Positions 43,691-54,800 of a DNA stretch of 64,000 nucleotides are shown here, in pieces. The stretch comes from Gari tellinella (Eukaryota > Mollusca > Bivalvia > Cardiida > Psammobiidae): assembly GCA_922989275.2 (NCBI GenBank), contig OV277868.1, positions 50,342,216 to 50,406,215 of the forward strand, written 5' to 3'. Below the pieces are notes generated by a model. It was not told the origin of the DNA. It saw only the letters and a list, made by a program, of their open reading frames with translations, and ran no database searches. Positions within the stretch are counted from its first letter, which is position 1. Every line of letters starts with the position of its first letter. The position numbers and the translations under genes are program-made.

Positions 43691-43936
43691 CAGTGAAGAA
43701 TCTGTTATTCTTTCCCGTTTAAACGAAAACGTACGCAAACGCAAAACACTAAAACGTAGAAAAGTACAACTTTTGGACAATTCTGATAATTCTTGTTTAT
43801 CTTGGTGGCAAACAGTTTGGAGCCTGATCAGACGCCGGGTTACCCGGCGTCTGATCTGGCTCCAAACTGTTCGCACTGCAAATAACAGTTTTAGCGTAAA
43901 CGCGTTTATTGGGAAAGAATAACAGATTCTCCACTG
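43691..43936. mobile_element. T-family MITE, near-intact
   Basis: TA on both sides within TACATGTA-like flanks; ends CAGTGAAGAATC / GATTCTCCACTG; core hairpin 43808-43873 with GACGCCGGGTTACCCGGCG. Confidence 0.9.
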
Positions 43937-44296
43937 TACATGTAGTATGTAAAGGAGTACAATGAGTCTAGACTAAATTGGAATCTGAAATTGTCAATTT
44001 GAAGTTTTAGGGAGGAAAGGATTTAAAAGCAAATTTAGCTGCCATCTGTATTCAATATGTCCTGGATTTGGTTGACTTAAAAACGGAACTTTACTGTATA
44101 AATAAAACATGTGCTATTTCATATATTACAGTTTTGTTTTTATAGAAATAACAATACTCGTTATCGTAAAACGATTTAATTTGGATACCGATAAAAAAGT
44201 AAAACAAAAAAGTAATCAACGAACAACAGTTATATTGGCACATTAAACAATAACATAAACATTTGTATTTTATGCAGGACAGTTTCCAGTTTCGGT

Positions 44297-47200
44297 TTAG
44301 CAGTCGCCATAGTAGAGAACACCAAGGTTGCGATGGGTGCATCTCTCCTTCTCGTACTCACAGCTGTAATATATGAACAAGTTACAGTTGAAAACATTAT
44401 ACTGATTTGTGTTGTAAAGAATGCCTGCCTTCATTTCGAGTACAGTATTTATCCTAAGCATTTGGACAGTCATGTCTTAACCCTTTGTCTGCTGGTCGCG
44501 ACTTTATTGATTTTTGCAAACAGTTTAGATCCAGATCAGACGCCGCGTAACGCGGCGTCTGATCTGGATCCAAACTGTTTGACACTCGTCTTTCGGTTTA
44601 TGTATAAATCTAAATTTAACAAATTTTGCAGACGACAATTTCAAAGCAGGCGACATCACCGCAGGATAAGGGTTAACAAACAGTGTAGAATCTGGTCAGA
44701 TTGCTCCTTTAGACTGCGCAGTATTCTTTGAGAAGTAGAAGCAGACAACAATTGTTTGAAATTTATGATGTCATGGCATTGAATGGAATAATGAAGAAAT
44801 ATAGAATATTGCAAATATTGTACAGATCTCCTTAGAAATCAAGGGACATATTTAAAGCCCTAAAAACTATTGAAAACTCAATTAAATTACATGCTGTTGT
44901 CACTCATCAGGGCCCCGTTTCATAAAACATCTTACGACAAATGTTGTCGTAAGTCAGATTATAAAAGTATTAATTATTATTTATTTCTCCATCTAAACCT
45001 GTCTTGTGACATCTTTTTGGAATCGTCTTGAAAAGACGATTCCAAAAAAATGTAACAAGACAGGATTAGATAGAGAAATCAGAGATTAAATGTATTTTAA
45101 AGTTTTGACTTAATACAACATTTGTCGTAAGAAGTTTTATGAAACGGGCCCCATAATCGTAACAGAGACATTAATAATTTAATATTCGACCTTTCCTACT
45201 AAGCTGGAGTTAAGGTACTTGTGTGTGACGAGACGTGTCATCGCTTTGGGAAAACGACATGTGATCATCTGTCATCTCTTCAACGACACCAACAAATAAA
45301 CTACCGATTATGATATATTGATAATTAACAAATTATATACGGTAAATCCTAACCAGTCACAAAGAGCGACTGATCCACTATGCTGCAATGCTTTAAAGAA
45401 AAAAGTATAACAGACAATAACTTACAAGTTGTTATAGGTCATGCCATCGGTAGCGCAGACCTTGTTGATATCAGTTGGGCAGTCCTGTTTACTGAGGCTC
45501 GTGCAGAAGAAATCGAACACAGCTTCAGCGCCATCTACCGGTGATGCAGTGGCAAGGTCAGCGGTTGTGCATTCCCCTTTGTGCAAGAGATCAATGGTTC
45601 CATCTTGACAATGGGCCCGGCTGAATTCACAGCTGGAAAAAAAATTCTCATATTATTAGCAAAACCCTTTATTAAATAGTCTGTTTCTAATATTTTTTGA
45701 ACACAGGTGATCACTTAAAACATGTTTATAGTAAAGCAGAATGCGTCTCGGCATGCATCGCGGTCACTAGTGTCTCCCCTCGGCGAATTAACTCATCAAA
45801 TCTCACGCACTAACAGATTATTCTCACTATATATGAATGATAAAGGGTCGTTGAAACTGTATTTTGTTATAATCTTAACCCTTTCATGAACAATTTTGTC
45901 GTGAGATGTTTACACCTTAACAACCATATCATTGTCTGCAATATCGTTTCAAATGTTAATTTAAAACTGTGTGACTGAAGAAATTTAAAATTGAGTGTCA
46001 AACAGTTTGGATCCTGATCAGACGCCGCGTTACGCGGCGTCTGATCAGGATCCAAACAGTTTGCAAACGCGCCTTTTTGGCGTCAATGATAGTGAAAGGG
46101 TTAGTATGGTGCATTTGCGCTCAGTTAGAGTACATCATATGGTGGGACATAACTCTTGAGGGGTTAACTATTCAGTGGCTTACAGATTGTTATAGGAGAC
46201 ACGGTTAGTTCCACAGTACTTCTCAGCCGTAAACCGGTCACAGTTGACAAACTGGTTAGTGATCCACCCACAGCCATAGAACGACACGGAGTCCTGACAA
46301 AACGCGCCTGGAAAAAAATTATTAAGACATTTTAAAAGCTGAACTCCAAACAGTACATACTCTTCATGGAAAACTTGACAATTTTGACGCTGAAACGCGC
46401 TCTCGATTTGAAGAGTTGTTAGAACAACATCATATACAGAATTGTTTTCAATTTGTGAAAGCATGTTTGGAAAAAATATGGAAAACGAGCTATCTGCACT
46501 ATTTTATGTTAAAAAATATCCTAACTCATAGAGAACTAGACACATTTCAACGAAACGCGAGGTAGATATTCCAAACAACATCATATACAAACTTTCTGGT
46601 CAATATGTAAAAGCATGTGGGGGAACAAGTGCGGAATTACGACGATTATTTTCAATATTTCAAGTTAAAAAAAGGGGATAACACATAGACAACTTTACGA
46701 ATCATGATGACACTGTGCAAACTCACTGTGCAGTTCAACTTAAAACAATGCCTTATACCATATAAATAAAAGCTTCATATGTCAAAAATTGAAATACCTT
46801 GAACCCTAGCGACGAGCATACTCGTACATATTGTTCATATCTGACCAATCAAAACCTGAGAATGATATCAGATTCATCTTAGATGCTTTGTTAGTATGAC
46901 AAAGGTGTTCAATAGTTACGTGTATAGTAACGTGTTACATGATCACACACCAGGTACAATGTAACCTGACGTCTGACAATAGATCCAACTTGTTTTCAAC
47001 GACACGTATTAGTGTAGATGTATCAGTATCCATTATTAAATGGCTCGGTAACACTTTAACAGATGCTTTTTTATCAGTATTTGTGGCTGAGAGAAAAGGG
47101 TTAAAACTTATTTACTTTTTAGATCTATATTTAAAAAAAATAAAAAAAATAACAAACGAAAGTGAAGACATTTTGAAAAACAGAAAAAACGCTCTAATAC

Positions 47201-48077
47201 GACCACTTAAATATATGAATTAGTGTCAAGACATGTGGTTGCACAAAGTCATGTAAAGTAAAATGAAAAGCTCTTTTAGAACCTTTTTGTTTTACTTTCA
47301 CTTTGCTGTAAGCAGTCACTTTTTATACAGTCATTTTACTTTATATTAGTGGTCGTAATAGAGGAGATTACTGTGCAAGTAAAATACAGTACCAATTCAA
47401 CAGACAGTACAAACAATTCAAACATATTTGGCGACTTCTATTTATAACGAAGTGCCTTCATTTGCTCTATTAGTTTTGGTTACTCAGATGTTGATCAGAC
47501 TCCAAAATGTTTACGATGGAATTATCTATTTTAGTATAATCACTTGTTTTTGTAAGGCAAAACGTCTATTTCACTATGAAGTATCTCATTATATAATCAA
47601 CCATATACCACTCAGTTTAAATCAGGTTAAATCAATTTGAATTAGGTGAAATGTATACATAAATCATCGGGATCCAAACTAAGTTTAAATTTCATTTCTT
47701 TTACATCGATTATAAAACACTTCTTACAACTTGAGCCAGCCATTCACTTTCGTTGGCGCGATGGGGCCGTAATTGGTCATGTACAAAAACCTGAGTATCC
47801 GGGGAAATCACAAGAATTCAGACGGGAGACCAAGAATCCTCTCACAAACTGTTTTGACCCGAGCGGGTATCGCTCTATCTGAACTCCGAATTCTTTTTGA
47901 CACTCATATGATGTTTTCTGAAGAAAAAACAACACACCAATATTCGTTGAGAAGATTTGCTAAAGAACAATGAAGACCCTGAAGCATTATCCAAATGAGT
48001 GTCTGGAAGTAAGTCCCTTCTAAAAATGTAATACCTGCAGCACAAAGAAGACCAACCACCAACGTCAGTGAATTCAT
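44297..48077 (-). CDS. KAZ-B: secreted two-domain Kazal-type protease inhibitor
   Basis: Exons 48077-48035 (MNSLTLVVGLLCAA signal peptide), 46307-46184, 45632-45426 and 44363-44297 (stop TAA) join in frame to 146 residues. Donors GTATTA, GTAAGC, GTAAGT; acceptors TTCCAG, TTCCAG, TTACAG. Domain 1: C-x9-C-x8-C-x10-C-x6-C-x12-C with a GTNRVSYNNL loop; domain 2: C-x7-C-x7-C-x10-C-x6-C-x12-C with ATDGMTYNNF, ending exactly at the last cysteine. P1 in domain 1 is Arg (CDR), so trypsin-like proteases are possible targets; domain 2 has Thr. One extra cysteine lies before domain 1. Introns hold a P-family (45875-46103), an R-family (44910-45152) and a P-family (44477-44676) element. A minus-strand ATTAAA at 44180-44175 is a possible poly(A) signal. 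Confidence 0.85.
44477..44676. mobile_element. P-family MITE in KAZ-B intron 3
   Basis: TTAA on both sides, hairpin 44516-44583 with perfect GACGCCGCGTAACGCGGCGTC. Its plus-strand frame accounts for the 132-codon ORF across the region. Confidence 0.85.
44910..45152. mobile_element. R-family MITE in KAZ-B intron 3
   Basis: Ends GGGCCCCGTTTCATAAAA and TTTTATGAAACGGGCCCC; subterminal CTTACGACAAATGTTGTCGTAAG; inner palindrome around GTCTTGAAAAGACGATTCC. Confidence 0.85.
45875..46103. mobile_element. P-family MITE in KAZ-B intron 2
   Basis: TTAACCCTTTCATGAAC to ATAGTGAAAGGGTTA, with the TGTCTGCAATATCGTTTC module and hairpin 46001-46072. Confidence 0.85.
46308..48034. other. KAZ-B intron 1
   Basis: AT-rich, including two diverged copies of an AACATCATATACA-containing block (46428 and 46577) and one GTGAAAGTAAAACAGAAAG-like hairpin remnant (47258-47312). 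Frames at 46939-47223 and 47428-47640 have no recognisable domain and are not called. Confidence 0.5.
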
Positions 48078-48529
48078 CTTGCTTTCTTATTGTTCTATAG
48101 TTATCTGCTAGGCAAGTAAGAAATATCTGCAATTTAAGGAGTTTATTTCGTGACTATAAACATAATGGAACTAAAACTCACGTGGAGATGACACACTTCA
48201 AATCTTTGACCATTCAGAAAATCGACTTTGAAAAAACAGGCGTGGAATTGTTTAAAAAGTGATTAAATTTATAAAATGAATTTGCTGTGTTGACAGTCAA
48301 TTGTTCACAACATTGACGTTTAATGTGTATTATGTAGGTTTTGGACAGTAGAAACACGTAATGACGCGGATCTGTTCTATTTGAATCTTGTAGTTTGATT
48401 ATTTATTCCACGATAAAGGTTTCCAAAGGTTAATCGTCGGACAAACGGAATTAGTTGTTAAGTAACTTTATCATACAAGGGCTCAGGTTATGGTCAAACA
48501 TTTGTGACGTTTTCCTTTAACGAACCATG

Positions 48530-48690
48530 CAAATAGAGCAGACCCTGAACAGAGGGTTCATATCGGAGCCCTCTGATAAGGAGCTGCACTGTTTGTCACT
48601 TCGCAATATACTGTTAAAACCAACTCGTAATTCTTTAAAATGGACTACACATAATAAGAAATTGAAAGTGTCCATCAAACGTTCCAGGGC
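48530..48690. mobile_element. L-family MITE, worn
   Basis: Hairpin 48532-48598 (CAGAGGGTTC ... GAGCCCTCTGATAAGG) followed by the AAAATGGACTACAC and AATTGTCCATCAAA-like module. The left TTAA end is lost. Confidence 0.65.
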
Positions 48691-48849
48691 TGACTGACTT
48701 AAAGTTGGCTAAACATTTGGTTGATCTTACTCGTGTGAATTTGCGTACACTTTTGATTCAACTCAAAGTGTTTTCACTAAATTCTAGATCAATACCTCAT
48801 ATTTTAGATTGATGTAAATAGAAGTGTTCATTTAACAGCTATAATTGTC

Positions 48850-49880
48850 CATTTATTGACTGGTACTTACATGTAATTGCCATTAGCGTTCGTGATTGCC
48901 ATTTTGTGTAGATAGTGTAATTGTCATTATCTTATAAAAATGTCCAATTCCACGGTACATATATCTACATGTATTACCTCTTAAATTGCCATTAGCGTAT
49001 GTACATTGTAATTGTTTATCTTTTAGCGATAGTTACATGTATATTGCCATTTACGTATTTTGTTTTCCTTCATTTTGGCTTGTAGTTATATTGCTATTAG
49101 CAGATGAAATGTCCATTTTTGACAAGACGTTATGTTGCATTACCTATGCAATAACTGGTAGTTCAATTGCAATGTTCTATGCATGAATTTATACAATTGT
49201 CTATTTTTAACTGAACTTATACTGCATTTAATTATAAAATCGTTCTTTTTTGCCTTGTAGTTACCTTGAATTAATCTATGCAATAGTTCAATTTTGACCT
49301 GCAGTTTTATTGCATTAACTTATACAATTTTCCATTTTGACTGGTATTTATATTGCATTAACCTATGCAAATGTCTTTTTTTCACATTACTTATACTTCA
49401 ATAACTTATACAAGTGTCCATTTCGACCTGTAATATATTACATTAACCTATGCAATTGCCCTTTTTGACTGGTAGGTATATGGCAATTATCTATACAATT
49501 GTTCTCTTTTGATCTGCAGTTAAATATCATTAACTTATACAATTGTCCATTTTAACCTGTAGTTATATTGCATTCTCCTATTCAATAGTCCTTTTTTGAC
49601 TGGTATTTATATTGCATTAACTAATGCAGTTATTCAATATTGACCTGTAGTTATTTTGCATTACTTTTTACAAGTTTCCATTTTTGACTGGTAGTTATAT
49701 TACATTAATCTATACGAATGTTCAATTTTGACCCGTAGTAACACTGCAAAGCTTATAGACTTGTCCATTTTTTACTTGTAGTTATATTGAATTTACCTGT
49801 GCAATATTCCATTTTTTACTGGTAGTTATATTGCATTAAACCTACGTAATGGTCTATCGTTTGGCTGGTAGTTATATCAT
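48850..49880. repeat. Diverged tandem array between KAZ-B and KAZ-C
   Basis: Roughly 15-20 imperfect units of 45-60 bp built from GTTATATTGCATTAACCTAT, GCAATTGTCCATTTT and TGACTGGTA words. It fills much of the 3.7 kb between the divergent starts of KAZ-B (48077) and KAZ-C (51824). Non-coding. From 49881 to 50526 nothing is recognised. Confidence 0.75.
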
Positions 49881-50526
49881 TAATGCCGTAAACTTCAAGG
49901 TTTCGAAAATCAAGACTCGACTTTATTTGCCACGAAAAGAAAGAGAGGACTCTCAGATGTTGAAATGTTCTTTCTTGATCTGAATCATTAATGCTCTGGT
50001 CACAATATTAGTTTGTCTAATAAAGCAGATCCGCTCGTTCAAGTGTGATGTTGCGCCCAAAGACGGAAAATCTAGATCCGCGTCTCGTGTCTATCGGTCA
50101 CATAAACGTGAATTGATAAATGCTGGGCGTGACAAAACCACGGTAATACTACTATCGTGTTGGGAAACACTCTGTTACGAAACAATTTTAGCAGTAGAGT
50201 TCCTGATTACCATAGTCTGAGAGTCATGTAAGTCACTCATATCTATAAACAGTCAAACTTGTATACACGAACCACTGTAAAGAAGACTATTGGAAGTATT
50301 TATGAAATATTTAGCTGGAAAAACATACTACAGCGAAATACAGGATAAAAGTTCTTTTAAGAGCTTTCTATATCACTTTTTTCTTTATTAAGCCATTATA
50401 TGTGTGTAAAGATTACTTCTTTTCTTACTTTTCGAGACGTTTACCTATAGTATGAGTGTATTGAAAAGAGGCGGTGGAAGGGGGCTCTCTTCTGAATTAA
50501 ATTTTGTGATATAAATACTCATTATA

Positions 50527-50883
50527 CAGTGCTCCCTCTCTACAGCGACATCCAATGGGAGACAACAATTGTGTGCGTTGTTCGGAGGGAGTCGTTAGAG
50601 GGAGGGAAATCGGCTTACATTTGCAAACAGCTTGAATCCAGATCAGACGCCGCGTAACACGGGGTCTGATCTGGATTCAAGCTGTTTGTCACTCGTCATT
50701 AAAAAAAATCTGTCAAAATGTCCAATATGTAACTTTGAGAAAACCAGCAGACGACAACTTTAAGCAGACGACATTAAAGCAGTAAAAGCGTTAGACATAA
50801 TTTTCTTGTTCAGGGAACTACGACAAGAGTCGTTGTAAGGAGGGAATCGTTGTTTAGAGGACCGTTGTAGGGAGGGAGTGCTG
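50527..50883. mobile_element. S-family MITE, intact
   Basis: TA on both sides; CAGTGCTCCCTCTCTACAGC to GGAGGGAGTGCTG; hairpin 50627-50690; GCAGACGACAACTTTAAGCA module. Confidence 0.85.
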
Positions 50884-50912
50884 TACTGAAAACTGATTGA
50901 TACTTATAACGC

Positions 50913-51137
50913 AGGGGCCCGTTTCATAAACCTTCTTACGACAAATGTTGTCGTAAGTCAAAACTTTAAAATACATTTAATCCTGTCTTGTGACATCTCT
51001 TTGGAATCGTCTTTTCAAGACGATTCCAAAAAGATGTCACAAGTCAGGATTTGATAGAGAAATAAAAAATAATTGAGACTTTTATAATCTGACTCACGAC
51101 AACATTTGTCGTACGAAGTTTTATGAAACGGGCACCA
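50913..51137. mobile_element. R-family MITE
   Basis: Ends GGGGCCCGTTTCATAAAC and GTTTTATGAAACGGGCACC; inner palindrome around TTGGAATCGTCTTTTCAAGACG. Confidence 0.85.
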
Positions 51138-51284
51138 GGAATCGAAATTTTAAATGCTTTGGGTCTTTGCTGGAATGTTCATGTGCCCTCTTTGTCATGG
51201 CAATGGTGCCTAATCCTGAAATTTATGTTTCGGCATGCCTGACATTTGCAAACAGTTTTCAATAATGCACAAACACATTCAACC

Positions 51285-51490
51285 CTAGCTACGAGTATAG
51301 TCGTCCTTTACAAACAGTGAAACTGTAAGGATTACACTTGTCCCATGCAAGGAGCCCTCTGATCAGGGTCTACACTGTTTGGCAATTTGAAATGCATTGT
51401 TAAAATCAACCCTAAATAGTTATAAAAAGACAAGACTTATTTTGAAATTGAAATTGTCCACTATAAGATTCAGGGGGCAATGGGTTAAGA
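51285..51490. mobile_element. L-family MITE, missing half its hairpin
   Basis: Left part AACCCTAGCTACGAGTATAG, hairpin reduced to the right arm (GGAGCCCTCTGATCAGGGTC), right end GGGGGCAATGGGTTAA. It lies about 330 bp before the KAZ-C start. Confidence 0.7.
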
Positions 51491-51823
51491 TACCGTCTGC
51501 AAGGATATACACGTGGAAAGTATTTCTTTCGTTACACGTTCATGAATTTATAAATTAGAACCAAATTATTTTCAGTGGGAGGGTGAAATCAATGCGTAAA
51601 AGGGCGTATCTATGGAAAAAAGGGTTAAGTAACATTTTGTAGTAAGATTAGAAGATCAGTGATGTCATATCACATCCGGTCACATCCGGTCAGAAGTAAA
51701 ATTTAAACTTTAGTTCGACAGGGCCTCTCGGGTCATAGTGATGGCTCGCTATTAATTGTATAATTGGAATATCAACACCACAAGCTGCTCTTTCATTTTG
51801 CTTCCTTGAAAATCAAAACAACC

Positions 51824-54800
51824 ATGATTGTCCAAACACTTGCATTGGTTTTATGCACCGGAATTTCTGGTAAGTTAAATTAACCCTTTCATCAGCATAT
51901 GCTAATAAAACCGACTTAGAAAACAATTTTATTCCAGATCAGACGCTGCGCGACGCGGCGACTAATCAGGATCCATACTGTTTGACACTTATAGACAATT
52001 CGGCTTGACTTTCTAACTGCTTACATTTCACATTGTAAAATTAGTTAAAGCATTACTTTAAAGCAGACGATATATTAACTTTTAAGGGATTTAAGCAGAC
52101 GATACAACTTGCTTATTTCAGAGTTTAGCTTTTAACTCTTTCCTCCCTAAAACTTTCAATGGACAATTCCAGTTTCCATTTTAGTCTAGTCCATTTCTTA
52201 CTTTAAGGGTTATTTTTGTCAATGTTTGGCATTATGACAAACAGTGAAGACCCTGATCAGAGGGCTCCTTTCGGAGCCCTCTGATCTGGGTCTTCACTGT
52301 TTGCAAAGGACAAGTTTACTATTCACATGTACACTGTTTGAAAAGGACGCCTATATGCGGGACTAGGGTTCAAAGGGTTAAAATTAAGGAAACATTTATA
52401 TACATTGTATTTGTAATTCTAAAATAAATGGTGCCACAGTGGAGAAGACGTTATTCTTTCCCAATTAACGCGTTTGCTTTTAAAATATTGAATACATTGC
52501 AAACAGTTTGGAGCCAGATCAGACGCCCAGATCAGACGCCGAGTAACCCGGCGTCTGATCAGTCTCCAAACAGTTTGCCATTCAGATTACAATAAATAGT
52601 CAGATTGTCAACAAGTTGTTATTTTCTGCATTTTATTGCAATAGGTTTGCGTTTAACCCATTCCCCCATAGAAGCGACTTTTAGCGTATTTAATTTATTC
52701 CTCCGCTGAAGAAAATAGTTCCAGTTTATACCCTCATGAACAATTTCCAGAACAAATTATTTATATAGCCTAGCAGATGGTAGTTTAAAGCAGGCTGAAA
52801 GTAAAGCAGAATATGCCTTAAGGCACATTCTGCTTTACTTTCAACCTGCTTTAAGTGATCACATATCTTTCATATTATTAATAGGTTATTGGGTAAAGGG
52901 TTAAACGGGAAGAAATAACGTCATCGCAATTGTATGTGATTGTAAGCGATCACCCAAATACTGACCCATTGGAAGTCTGTGATTAACTCATGTACCCCTA
53001 AAACTTTTAATGGACAATTCAGGTTTCAAATAACGTCTCACTCATTTTGACATAAATAGGGTTGATTTTTACAAAACATATATACTGCAGTATGACAAAC
53101 AGTGCAGACCCTGATCATAGAACAATTGTACTTTGGTAAATTTTGCAACTAGTAAATAAACTCGTCACTAGATTTTAATGTATTAATCTATTTTAACTTT
53201 ATCTGTTTTCTGAACCGGAAGTGATGTATTCATTACAGTGGTTTCCGGCCAGTTCTTGAACTGTAACTGGGTTCAATCTTTGAACTGCACGAGTTACCCG
53301 GGTCCTACCGCGTGTGCCACGGATGGAAACACGTACCCAAACAGGTAATGATACTAAGAGTGGGTATGTCAGGGCTGCCATTTCTCCGGATTTTTCCTAA
53401 ATCTCCGGATTTGTTTCCAGTAAATAGTAGCTTAAAGCAGGCTGAAAGTAAAGCAGAATGCGCCCTACAGTCGCTTTAAGTAGTCGCATGTCAACAAAAC
53501 AAGAAAAAGGCTAATGGGTAAAGGTACGATTCGTTAAATCACACTTGAAAAATGCAAGTTTGGAAATCTTAGGATTTTTCATGTCAACTTATGGCAGCCC
53601 TGGTCTGTACATTTAATCCCTTGAAGTGAAGGCTTCACTGTCGTGACGTCATCTGCGTGCTGCTTTCATTTATCAATTTCAAATGTTAGGTATATTGCCT
53701 TAAGCAATAATAAAATGACTGTCGAACAGTTTGTATCTTGCTCAGAATCCAAACTTTTTGCAGATTAACCAATGTACTCGGGGTGACGCAATGAAGGGGT
53801 TAGCATCAACATACAACCATCTTTGGCACTATTATTTGATTTGATACTTGACTGATAACATGTATCATCTAACACTTTAGATGTACACAACTGTTTAATT
53901 GCGCTTCTGATTCTATAATAAAAGAACAGTTAACTGTTAACCGTTTTACTCTCAATGACGTCATAAAGCGCATTTGCAAACGGTTTTGATCCTGATCAGA
54001 CGGCGCGTAATGTGGCGTCTGATCAGGATCAAAACTGTTTGCCACTTGTTTTGAAATAACGTCAGTATAGTAAGGGGATAAAAACCTCTCGATAAATTTC
54101 ATCAAGAAATATATATCATTTGAGCGTTTTCTTTTATACTTATTTGAAAATTAAACTCTTTCAACACTAAGTACCTCTTGTGGGTTATTCGGTTCCCTTG
54201 TAGATCATTTTAGTTACCAAACATGGACAAGTCTACTTGGAATTATCGGTAAACTAATAAATACTGGTCTAAGTAAGCAAACAGTGCAAATTCTGATCAG
54301 AGGGTCCACATATGAGCCCTCTGATATGGGTATACACTGTCTGCAAATGTAATGAGTATATTTCAAACAGGTTCATGGTGTTGAGAGAGTTAAACAATAT
54401 TTTCCAACAAACGATGGAAACTCAATCACTTTTAGGGGCTGAACCCTTTAATGATCAAATTTATCGTGAGAATTTTACCCCTTCACCGCCATATTGTCGT
54501 CTGCTTCAATAGTGTTGTCTACATATCGTTTCAAAGTTAAAGTTTAGGCAGTATGACTATAAATTTCAAAACGAGAGTCAAACAGTTTAGATCCTGATCA
54601 GACGCCGCGTGACGCGGCGTCTGATCAGGATCCAAACTGTTTTCAAACGCGCATTTTGGTGTCATTGAGAGTGAAAGGGTTAAATTGTCTGGAAACGTAT
54701 GTACCATTTAATACATGTTTATCACTACAGCAGGTATTAAGTGTAGTTATCATATGAATTGCCTCCTTTTCTGTGGTAATGCGCAAATTCCAAATCCATA

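Noticed and set aside
44333..44731. 132-codon frame, and many similar frames containing SLDPDQTP-like peptides across the window
   Set aside because: These are translations of the MITE hairpin core; the same peptide appears wherever the palindrome occurs, on both strands.
46939..47223. 94-codon Lys/Ile-rich frame in KAZ-B intron 1
   Set aside because: AT-driven composition, no domain, no splice signals; not supported.
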